Assembly: GCF_001894805.1 (NCBI RefSeq)
Contig: NZ_BCWX01000001.1
Location: 124,001 to 188,000 of the forward strand
Reading direction: 5' to 3'
DNA: 64,000 bases
Origin: Rhodococcus globerulus NBRC 14531
GTDB taxonomy: Bacteria > Actinomycetota > Actinomycetes > Mycobacteriales > Mycobacteriaceae
Shown: one piece after another, positions 17,195-24,478 of the stretch
Position numbering within the stretch: the stretch's first letter is position 1
Layout of the letters: every line of letters starts with the position of its first letter
The notes under the pieces: model-generated
Seen by the model: only the letters and a program-made list of their open reading frames with translations
What the model was told of the DNA's origin: nothing
Databases searched by the model: none
Translations under genes and position numbers: made by a program

Positions 17195-19753
17195 ATGACT
17201 GCCAGATGGAACGCCGTCTGTGGCGATACCCCCGAGGCGGTTGCTGTGCGTACCCGTGATCGTGAGTTCACGTTTGCGCAGGCGCACGCGCTCTCGACAG
17301 CATGGGCACGCGCGTTGGTCGATTGTGAACCGGACACATCGCGTGCGATAGCGCTCGAGCCCGGCGCCGGCGCGGAATCTGTTGTCGCTGCGCTAGCGGT
17401 CATCGCTTCCGGACACCCGCTGATCATGCTCGATCCTCTACTGCCCGAGCAACGACGCACACATATCCTCTCGCTGACCGGCGCACTGCGCGTCGACGTG
17501 CCGATGCTGACCGAACTCCCGCAGGCTTCGCACGTCACACTGCCCGAGCCGAATGCGCAGGACACAGCGATTATCGTGTTCACGTCCGGTTCGACGGGGC
17601 AGCCGAAGGGCGTTCTGCACAGTCACGAGAATTGGATAAACCAGGCCTTCGAAGCGAAGGAAGCACTCGAGATCGGACCGGGTGATCGCGTCGGAATGCT
17701 GTTGCCGATGAGTTTCGGTGCCGGACTGGACGTGATCGTGATGTCGCTACTCAACGGCGCCGGCCTGTACTACTGGGATCCACGCACCGAGTCGACAACC
17801 GGGCTGGCCGAGTGGTTGTCCGAGTGCGGCGTCAGCACCGCACATTGCACTCCGTCGTTCCTGAGATCCTGGCTACCGGAGCTCACCTCCGGAGACACTC
17901 CGGCGCTTTCCTCGCTACGGGTTCTGACAACGTGCGGCGAGTCGATTCACAGCTCTGACGTGTCAGCTCTGCGGCCACACTTACGGCCGGATGCGTTGTA
18001 CTGCAGCTGGTCCGGATCTTCCGAGACCGGGCACCTCGCGTTCAATCCGTACCCGAGTGATCGAGAGCTTCCAGGCGGTGTGGTCCCGGTCGGCCGTCCT
18101 GCGGCCAACAAGGACGTTCTGATTCTCGATGCGGATCAGAACCCCGTCGAGGTCGGGTGTATTGGCGAAATTTACGTTGTATCAAGGTATTTGGCTAACG
18201 GATACTACGGCGAAGACCAGTCTGGGGTGTCGAAATTTGCGGTGCAGGCCGACGGTTCGACGCGCTACCGGATGGGAGATCTCGGACGCTTCGACGAACA
18301 CGGTGATCTGCATCTGTCCGGTCGCAGCGACGACGCGGTGAAGATCCGTGGCTACCTCGTCGAACCTGCCGAAGTGGAAGCGGCGTTGCGCTCCCTCGAA
18401 TGGGTGTCCGACGCGGTCGTTGTCGCGGACAAGACTGTGCCACAACCGATTCTGATCGGCTATGTGGCAGTCGGCGGATCGGAGTGGACGCCGTCTGCCG
18501 CCGAGGTGCGCAGCGCGCTTGGGCAGCGAATCCCGGCGTGGATGGTGCCACGCGATATCGTTATTCTGGCGGCTTTGCCTCGCAACGAACGGGGAAAGGT
18601 GGATCGCGCCGGCCTTCCTCCCGTTCCGGTGCGCGGCGAACCGGTCCCATTGCGCGGCCCCACCGAGACGCTCCTCTCGTTCATCTGGCAACCGATTCTC
18701 GGTATCGAAGCGGTTGGACGAGACGAGGATTTCACGGCGCTCGGTGGTGATTCGCTTGCTGCGGCAAAGATGCTCGGCGAAGTGGCTGAACAGTTCTACA
18801 TTCAGATCTCGTCGGCTGAGTTCTCGCAGGCGCCGACCATCGAGGGTTTGGCAAAACTGGTCGATTCCGCAGGCCGTCGCCGTTCGCCGGTTTCGGATTC
18901 CTCGTTGGTGCCGCTGCGAACCGACGGCAGCGAGCCGGCTCTCTTCCTCATTGCCGGTGGTGGAGCACCCGCTGCGGTCTTTGCTCATCTCGTGCGGGAA
19001 ATGCGCAGTGGCGTACCGGTATACGGAATCCAATCTCACGGACTCGAGCACCGCGGTCGCGCGGATCGGACGATTGCTGCCGCTGCCGCCCGAGCCCTGC
19101 GTTCGATTCGGACGGTTCAACCACACGGTCCGTATCGGCTGGGGGGATACTCATTCGGTGGATTTGTCGCTCTCGAAATTGCGTCGTTACTCGAGCGCGC
19201 GGGCGAGCACGTCGAAATAGTTGTGCTGCTGGATGCGGTGCTCGACGGCGACGTGGCAGCGAAGGTGGGAGCACTCGGTAGCGCGCGCCTGCCGATCAGC
19301 AAGAGAGCGAAGTCCCGCACTGCGGCCGAACTGCCGCAGCGTGAGACACCGCAGGAGTACGTGCCGCAGAACGTGTTTGCTCGACTGTGGAGCAAGGTGT
19401 TGATGAATTCGTTGGTCGCGACTGCAGGCTTGTTCCGACTGCGAGCGTCGGCGCAATGGATCGTCTACTACGAGCTGAGCCGGCGCATGCTGGCGAAATA
19501 CGAGCCGAGTCGGCACGTGGGCCGCGTTCAGGTGATCACCGCATCCGAACCGGGTGACATCGGGGACAGAGACGTGGCCGCCGAGTCGAAGCTATGGGCA
19601 GTCCTCGCGCCGGACGACCTGCACATCGAGAGTGTTCCCGGTGATCATCAGTCAATTCTGCGGCAGCCGTTTGTCATTCGCACGGCGGCAGTGGTGGACG
19701 CAGCTGTGTCCGGCCGGCAAGGCGCGAGTAATCTGGGGAACGAGAGGTCATGA
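17195..19753 (+). CDS. Free-standing NRPS protein: adenylation - carrier - thioesterase (A-T-TE)
   Basis: This is an 852-residue three-domain synthetase. The A domain covers residues 1-480 (FTSGSTGQPKG from 129, YRMGDLG near 355, NERGKVDR near 468). The carrier domain has LGGDSLAA with the pantetheine Ser at 520. The type I thioesterase has GYSFGG with Ser653, Asp in VVLLDAV and His818 in PGDHQSIL. There is no C domain. The A domain is unusual: the substrate-Asp position reads FGAGLD instead of FDxxx, and core A5 reads SGSSETG instead of YGPTE. It may not use an ordinary alpha-amino acid. I infer that it pairs with the terminal C domain of the giant NRPS as the last module and releases the product. 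An independent A-T-TE role like furanone/quinone synthetases is the alternative. ATG 17195 was chosen because the GTG at 17180 lies within the iron box. Confidence 0.88.
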   Translation: MTARWNAVCGDTPEAVAVRTRDREFTFAQAHALSTAWARALVDCEPDTSRAIALEPGAGAESVVAALAVIASGHPLIMLDPLLPEQRRTHILSLTGALRVDVPMLTELPQASHVTLPEPNAQDTAIIVFTSGSTGQPKGVLHSHENWINQAFEAKEALEIGPGDRVGMLLPMSFGAGLDVIVMSLLNGAGLYYWDPRTESTTGLAEWLSECGVSTAHCTPSFLRSWLPELTSGDTPALSSLRVLTTCGESIHSSDVSALRPHLRPDALYCSWSGSSETGHLAFNPYPSDRELPGGVVPVGRPAANKDVLILDADQNPVEVGCIGEIYVVSRYLANGYYGEDQSGVSKFAVQADGSTRYRMGDLGRFDEHGDLHLSGRSDDAVKIRGYLVEPAEVEAALRSLEWVSDAVVVADKTVPQPILIGYVAVGGSEWTPSAAEVRSALGQRIPAWMVPRDIVILAALPRNERGKVDRAGLPPVPVRGEPVPLRGPTETLLSFIWQPILGIEAVGRDEDFTALGGDSLAAAKMLGEVAEQFYIQISSAEFSQAPTIEGLAKLVDSAGRRRSPVSDSSLVPLRTDGSEPALFLIAGGGAPAAVFAHLVREMRSGVPVYGIQSHGLEHRGRADRTIAAAAARALRSIRTVQPHGPYRLGGYSFGGFVALEIASLLERAGEHVEIVVLLDAVLDGDVAAKVGALGSARLPISKRAKSRTAAELPQRETPQEYVPQNVFARLWSKVLMNSLVATAGLFRLRASAQWIVYYELSRRMLAKYEPSRHVGRVQVITASEPGDIGDRDVAAESKLWAVLAPDDLHIESVPGDHQSILRQPFVIRTAAVVDAAVSGRQGASNLGNERS

Positions 19754-20682
19754 CAACAGCGGCTGTGGTCAGCAGTTTCAATCCGGCGGAAGGTTTGCTC
19801 GATACGTGCAGGGCTGTGCGTGAGCAAGTCGATGTTGTTGTCGTCGTGGACGACGGGTCCACAAAGGACGTGTCCGGTGTTCTCGGGCAGTGCCGCGCAG
19901 CGGGCTACGAAGTGATCGAGTTGGGCACCAATCGTGGGATTGCGCACGCCCTCAATCGTGGCATCGAGCGGGCTTTGGCCGGTGGCGCCGACCACGTGTT
20001 GACGCTGGATCAGGACACCGTTCTTTCGGACGGATATCTGCGTCGCATGTCCGAGCATCTCGAGTTGGCTCGGTCTCTCGGTCTGGATCGAACGATACTG
20101 GCTACCAGCACGATCAACGGCGAGGTGGCTCCGTTCTGGCATGCGGAAGGGGGACTGACGCTGGCCTTCGAGCCCATCCAGTCCGGCATGCTGTTGCCCC
20201 GGGAAGTGCTCGAGCACGTCGGACTGTTCGAAGAAGAACTGTTCATCGATTGTGTCGAGACCGAGTTCTATTTGCGGGCGCGCGCCAAGGGCGTCCATTC
20301 CTTGATCACGCCGGGCACCGACATCGAGCACGGCTTCGGGTCGCCGACCACCTGGGTTCCACCACGACCACTGCGCTTGGTGCTCGGTTCGGGACGTGGC
20401 GGGTTTACGTTCACGGAGGATGCGCCGTTCCGGCACTACTACATCGCGCGAAACCGCGCGATCATGTACGCGCGGTACTGGCGAACGGAACCGCTGTGGT
20501 GCATGGTTTCTGTGGCCAAGGACGTTCTCAGCCGTGGACGGGCAATGCTGTTCGGTACCGAGAGAATGGCCCGTACGTATCTGACTGTGCGCGGATTCTG
20601 GGGCGCCGCTCGCGGTGAACGAGGAAAGGTCCCCGGCGCTGTGTTGCGCCGTGCGGCAGTTCTGTCGAGATCTCGCTCGTGA
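19750..20682 (+). CDS. Family 2 glycosyltransferase, rhamnosyltransferase-like
   Basis: This is a 310-residue GT-A glycosyltransferase. Typical elements are VVVVDDGSTKD (nucleotide-binding), GTNRGIAHALNRGIERAL, the DXD-type LTLDQDTVLS, and SGMLLPREVLEHVGLFEEELFIDCVETEFYLRARAKG. These are the marks of dTDP-rhamnosyl or related transferases of the RfbF/WbbL group. It probably sits at the inner face of the membrane and adds a sugar to the peptide or its lipid carrier. The start overlaps the A-T-TE stop (ATGA), so the two are translationally coupled. It differs from the other three family 2 enzymes of the cluster, which form one paralogous group. No sugar-nucleotide genes are nearby, so the sugar donor is unknown. 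Confidence 0.87.
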   Translation: MTTAAVVSSFNPAEGLLDTCRAVREQVDVVVVVDDGSTKDVSGVLGQCRAAGYEVIELGTNRGIAHALNRGIERALAGGADHVLTLDQDTVLSDGYLRRMSEHLELARSLGLDRTILATSTINGEVAPFWHAEGGLTLAFEPIQSGMLLPREVLEHVGLFEEELFIDCVETEFYLRARAKGVHSLITPGTDIEHGFGSPTTWVPPRPLRLVLGSGRGGFTFTEDAPFRHYYIARNRAIMYARYWRTEPLWCMVSVAKDVLSRGRAMLFGTERMARTYLTVRGFWGAARGERGKVPGAVLRRAAVLSRSRS

Positions 20683-21572
20683 GTGCACCGAAGAAACCCG
20701 AGTCGGTGGCCGTGATCATTCCGGTCCGCAACGGACGCGCGATGATCGACGTTCAACTCGATGCGTTGGCGGCACAGGATTACTCGGGTTCCTTCGAGGT
20801 GATCGTTGCCGACAACGGTTCCACCGACGGGCTTGCCGAGTATCTCACCGGGTATCCGAGAACCGAGGAGTTGGCACTGCGGCGGGTTGACGCCTCGGAT
20901 CGCCCTGGCGCCGCGCACGCCCGCAATGTCGGCGCGCGTAGCACCTCTGCACAGTTTCTGGCGTTCTGCGACGGCGACGACCGGGTGCATTCGAACTGGC
21001 TGTCGGAGTTGGTCAGGGTAGCGGCCGAACATGACGCGGTAACCGGCACCGCCGAGATCGAGTCCATCAACAGTGAATTGGTGCAGTCCTGGCGGCAGAT
21101 GCCGGATCGTCACGAGGGTTATTCGTTGTACCGTTTCCTGCCGGTTGGCCTCAGTGGAAGCTTCGGGATCTGGCGAGAAGCCTTCGAAGAGGTCGGCGGC
21201 TGGGATGAAACCTTCACCAGAGGCGGCGAAGACAGCGACATGTGCCTGCGGATCCAGTTGGCGGGCATGTCCTTCGGTCATTCCCCCGACGCGCAGATTG
21301 CCTATCGGCAGCGCGACACGTTGGCCGGGATCTGGCAGCAATCGGTGATGTGCGGTGAGGGCGATGTTCGGTTGTACGCCGAGTACCGCGGTTACGGGAT
21401 GCCCAGGCGCAGTCAGCTCGCACTGGCAGACACCGTTGCCTATCTGATCCTGCGTAACCCGCTACTGCCACAGTTCATCTCGCGGGTACCCACCGGCCGT
21501 TGGCTCTTCCATGCCGGGAATCTGTGGGGGCGGATTGTCGGAAGTGTGCGCCACCGCGTGTACTACCTCTGA
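20679..21572 (+). CDS. Family 2 glycosyltransferase (paralogue 1 of 3)
   Basis: This 297-residue inverting GT-A enzyme starts VAVIIPVRNGRAMIDVQLDAL. It has VIVADNGSTDG, the metal-binding FCDGDDRVH and the acceptor-side GGWDETFTRGGEDSDMCLR. It ends RIVGSVRHRVYYL. The same start, DDRVH block and YYL/VYL end recur in the genes at 41743 and 42658, so the three arose by duplication within or around this cluster. The GTG start overlaps the preceding glycosyltransferase stop (GTGA). It stops one base from the convergent permease gene. Donor and acceptor are unknown; glycosylation of the NRPS product is inferred from context. Confidence 0.87.
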   Translation: MSAPKKPESVAVIIPVRNGRAMIDVQLDALAAQDYSGSFEVIVADNGSTDGLAEYLTGYPRTEELALRRVDASDRPGAAHARNVGARSTSAQFLAFCDGDDRVHSNWLSELVRVAAEHDAVTGTAEIESINSELVQSWRQMPDRHEGYSLYRFLPVGLSGSFGIWREAFEEVGGWDETFTRGGEDSDMCLRIQLAGMSFGHSPDAQIAYRQRDTLAGIWQQSVMCGEGDVRLYAEYRGYGMPRRSQLALADTVAYLILRNPLLPQFISRVPTGRWLFHAGNLWGRIVGSVRHRVYYL

Positions 21573-21573
21573 A

Positions 21574-22449
21574 CTACTTGCGGGACGCTTTGCGGTAACC
21601 GATGACGGCAGGACGCAGAAACACCGCGAGGATACCGACGGACCACGCACAGGTCAGGAACATCGGGCGGGCGATCTCGCCGTTCAGCGCGAGGCCACGG
21701 ATGGCATCGACTGCGCAGCTGAGTGGCTGGTACTCCACGACGGGCTGGAGCCACGTCGGGTAGGCGTCCACCGGAACGAATCCCGAGTTGAAGAACATCA
21801 GCAGATTGGTCGTGATCGCGATCCATTCGGTGATGGTCGACTTGTTCGTCAGCAGCGTGATCGCGGTGACCATGATCGAGAACGAGATACCGAAGAGCAC
21901 CGCGACGCCCAGCATTCCGAGCAGACCGGGTATCCCGGTCTCGATGCGGAAGCCGATGAACGTTCCGACGACGAAGATCAGCACGGTGGTGACGAGGATC
22001 CGCACGACCTCGGCGCACAGACGCCCGAGCAGTGCCGACGACCGATGCACCGGCATCGTCCAGAACTTGTGGAGCATTCCGCCTGCCAGCTCGCGGCGCA
22101 GGCCGATTCCGCTGACGGAGGCACCGGCCATGGCTCCCACCAACGCAACCATCGGGACCATTCCGTACGAGCTGCTCACTCCGGTTCGTTCGGAGATCGA
22201 TTCGCCCAGTACGAGTCGGAACATCAACACCATGAGCGCGGGATACAACAGCGACTGCGCCAAGGTGACCGGATCGCGTGACCACTTGATCAGGATTCGC
22301 TTGCACTGTTGTCCGCTCTGGACCGACAACGCGCGCAGTGAGGTCTCGTGATGGGCTTGATCACGCGGGCGAAAACCGAAGGGCGTCGCCGCGGTGTTCG
22401 ACGGCGGTGCCGGTGGGGTGGATGCTTCCGTCGCTGTGGAATCGGTCAT
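21574..22449 (-). CDS. ABC-2 type permease of a DrrA-type exporter (second permease)
   Basis: This is a 291-residue membrane protein with a 60-residue Pro/Thr/Ala-rich cytoplasmic start and six hydrophobic segments (for example LIFVVGTFIGF, LGVAVLFGISFSIMVTAITL). The ABC-2 family signature region (NLLMFFNSGFVPVDAYPTWLQPVVEYQPLS) is clear. With the next two genes it forms an ATPase plus two-permease exporter like DrrABC. The start ATG 22449 overlaps the stop of the upstream permease as ATGA. As the last gene of the divergent iron-box operon, it probably exports the NRPS product. Confidence 0.87.
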   Translation of the reverse strand: MTDSTATEASTPPAPPSNTAATPFGFRPRDQAHHETSLRALSVQSGQQCKRILIKWSRDPVTLAQSLLYPALMVLMFRLVLGESISERTGVSSSYGMVPMVALVGAMAGASVSGIGLRRELAGGMLHKFWTMPVHRSSALLGRLCAEVVRILVTTVLIFVVGTFIGFRIETGIPGLLGMLGVAVLFGISFSIMVTAITLLTNKSTITEWIAITTNLLMFFNSGFVPVDAYPTWLQPVVEYQPLSCAVDAIRGLALNGEIARPMFLTCAWSVGILAVFLRPAVIGYRKASRK

Positions 22450-23261
22450 GATCGACGTGCCCCTGCCCATAGTGCCAACGGAACGAATACGGCAGCCAAC
22501 CCTGCGGCCCACAGCAACGCGGGCGCCAGAGTCGGCCAGGTGAGTGTTCCGGTTGCCATGTCACGCATGGCAGCAGAGAAGTGCGAGATCGGCTGGTTGC
22601 GAGCGAATGGTCGGGCCCATTCGGGAAAACCGGATTCGGGAACAAAGCCGGTGGACAGCATTCCGAGGATCATCTGTGGCAGAACCAACGCCTGCCCGGA
22701 TGCCTCCGGACTTTTCGAGAGCAATCCGATGGCGTCGGCGCCGAGCGAGAGAACGAGGCTGAACACCAAGGCAAACGCGCAGAAGTACAGGATATTTGCG
22801 CTTGGACCGACAAATCGGAAGCCGAGTACGTAGCCGTAGACGATCGAGGCGGAAAGCGAGACTGCCGAGCGCACCAGAGCGACGCTCATTCGTGCAGCCA
22901 GGGGGGTAAGAGGTCCGACCGGCATGGTCTGCAGTCGCTTACTCATACCTCGAACTGAGTCCATCGCCGAGCGTTGTGCCGCTGAGAGCGCGGTGAACGT
23001 CATTGCCTGCAGAACAATGATCGGCATGAGGAACTGGGCGTAGTCGAGACCGCGGTCCTCCATCACGATCCGCAGCGGCAGGTAGAAACCCAGTGCGAAC
23101 ACCAAAGGCGCGACGACAGCCGAGACGAATTCGCCTTCCGCCACCATCGATCGCAGTGATCGCTCGGTCAGGGTGAGCCATTGGGGGAGAAACGCCGGCC
23201 GGATGGGAGTGCGGGCGACGAATTCGGTTTCGGGAACTCGCAGTTCGGAGCGGTCAACCAC
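22446..23261 (-). CDS. ABC-2 type permease of a DrrA-type exporter (first permease)
   Basis: This is a 271-residue membrane protein. It has a cytoplasmic start, a first membrane segment near residue 50 (FVSAVVAPLVFALGFYLPL), QAMTFTALSAAQRSAMDSVRGM, and the ABC-2 motif region (LPQMILGMLSTGFVPESGFPEWARPFARNQPISH). It overlaps the ATPase gene by 8 bases and the second permease by 4. The two permeases are only distantly alike and should form a heterodimer. Exporters of this type move hydrophobic products such as daunorubicin, PDIM or lipopeptides. Confidence 0.87.
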   Translation of the reverse strand: MVDRSELRVPETEFVARTPIRPAFLPQWLTLTERSLRSMVAEGEFVSAVVAPLVFALGFYLPLRIVMEDRGLDYAQFLMPIIVLQAMTFTALSAAQRSAMDSVRGMSKRLQTMPVGPLTPLAARMSVALVRSAVSLSASIVYGYVLGFRFVGPSANILYFCAFALVFSLVLSLGADAIGLLSKSPEASGQALVLPQMILGMLSTGFVPESGFPEWARPFARNQPISHFSAAMRDMATGTLTWPTLAPALLWAAGLAAVFVPLALWAGARRS

Positions 23262-24381
23262 GGCTGCTGTTTTCGTGATCGGTGAGCGTCATGAACACAT
23301 CGTCGAGTGACGGCTTTCGCAATCCGATGTCGGTGAGTCGTATACCGGCATGACGAGTGCGAGCGATGACTTCGGCCATCAGGTCGACTCCGGACTCGGC
23401 AGGAATGGACAGCGTGCCGGCAGCCGTCGACGGATCGAACTCGTAAGACGGGGGAAGTAGATCTCCCAGCAGTTCGATGATGGCGGGTATCGCGCCCGGA
23501 TCGACCGGCACGATTTCGCAATAGCGATCACCGATCTCGGCTTTGAGGCTGTCCGAGGTGCCTTCGGCAATGACGCGTCCCTTGTCGATCACGATGATGT
23601 TGTCGCTGAGAACGTCGGCTTCTTCGAGATATTGGGTGGTGAGGAGAGTGGTGATCCCAAGATCTTTGAGTGAGCCGATGAGCGACCACAGACCTTGTCG
23701 GCTGCGCGGATCGAGGCCTGTGGTGGGCTCGTCGAGAAAGACCACCAAGGGTTCTACGACAAGTCCGCAGGCGATGTCGAGTCGTCGGCGCATGCCACCC
23801 GAGTAGCCGTCGACCGTGCGCACGCCGGCTTCGGTCAGCTCGAATCGCTCGAGTAGATCGTCCGCACGTAGTTTTGCGGTGCGGCGACCGAGCCCCATCA
23901 TCCTGCCGAAGAACATCAGGTTCTCGCGGCCGGTGAGAGTGGGGTCGATGGCTGCGTATTGGCCGGTCATCATGATCAACCCGCGCACCTGAGCGGCATC
24001 TGCCACGACGTCGAAGCCGGCGACAGTGGCGCGTCCGGAATCCGGGGTGAGCAGTGTGGACAGGACGTCGACGGTTGTGGTCTTGCCTGCGCCGTTGGGG
24101 CCCAGTATCCCGAGGATGCTGCCTCGTTCGACTTCGAAGGAGATTCCACGGAGTGCTTCGACGTCGCCGAATGACTTGGTGATGCCCTCGACGACGACGG
24201 CTTTGGGCTCTTCGGGCATTTGCTCTCCATGCGCTGTCGGTGGATCGAACCGACCTAGCACTTTGTCGATATCGGGTAAGTCCGGTGGCGTGCCGGCTCG
24301 CCGTGAACGAGCGTACAGACCAGGTTTCGCGTGGGATCCATCGAGTTGAGAGGATGTCACCTGATCTGTGCCGATCGCCAC
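23254..24381 (-). CDS. DrrA-type ABC exporter ATP-binding protein
   Basis: The nucleotide-binding subunit is complete: Walker A GPNGAGKTT, Q-loop MTGQYAAIDPTLTGRENL, signature YSGGMRRRLDIA, Walker B LVVFLDEPTTGLD and TTQYLEEAD. A C-terminal 90-residue extension is typical of the daunorubicin-resistance DrrA group. The longest frame starts at GTG 24381, only 24 bases from the iron box, without a visible ribosome binding site. ATG 24219 (codon 55) has GGAGAG upstream and would give 321 residues, close to DrrA length. The Pro-rich N-terminal stretch may thus be untranslated leader. It heads the three-gene exporter operon, divergent from the giant NRPS with a shared iron box. Confidence 0.9.
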   Translation of the reverse strand: MAIGTDQVTSSQLDGSHAKPGLYARSRRAGTPPDLPDIDKVLGRFDPPTAHGEQMPEEPKAVVVEGITKSFGDVEALRGISFEVERGSILGILGPNGAGKTTTVDVLSTLLTPDSGRATVAGFDVVADAAQVRGLIMMTGQYAAIDPTLTGRENLMFFGRMMGLGRRTAKLRADDLLERFELTEAGVRTVDGYSGGMRRRLDIACGLVVEPLVVFLDEPTTGLDPRSRQGLWSLIGSLKDLGITTLLTTQYLEEADVLSDNIIVIDKGRVIAEGTSDSLKAEIGDRYCEIVPVDPGAIPAIIELLGDLLPPSYEFDPSTAAGTLSIPAESGVDLMAEVIARTRHAGIRLTDIGLRKPSLDDVFMTLTDHENSSRG

Positions 24382-24404
24382 CGCGTCGATTCGCGAACGA
24401 AGCT

Positions 24405-24423
24405 ATAGGTTAGCCTAAGCTTT
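24405..24423. promoter_or_regulatory. IdeR/DtxR-type iron box in the exporter-NRPS divergent promoter
   Basis: ATAGGTTAGCCTAAGCTTT matches the consensus TWAGGTTAGSCTWACCTWA at 16 of 19 positions by my count, including the complete central GGTTAGCCTA. It stands in the 97-base gap between the ABC exporter operon and the NRPS gene, 56 bases before the NRPS ATG. One bound repressor could shut both when iron is plentiful. Confidence 0.75.
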
Positions 24424-24478
24424 TCTGCTTGCGTGTGCAGCGTGGTTTCGTGGATGTGTGAATTGGGGATGACGAGCG

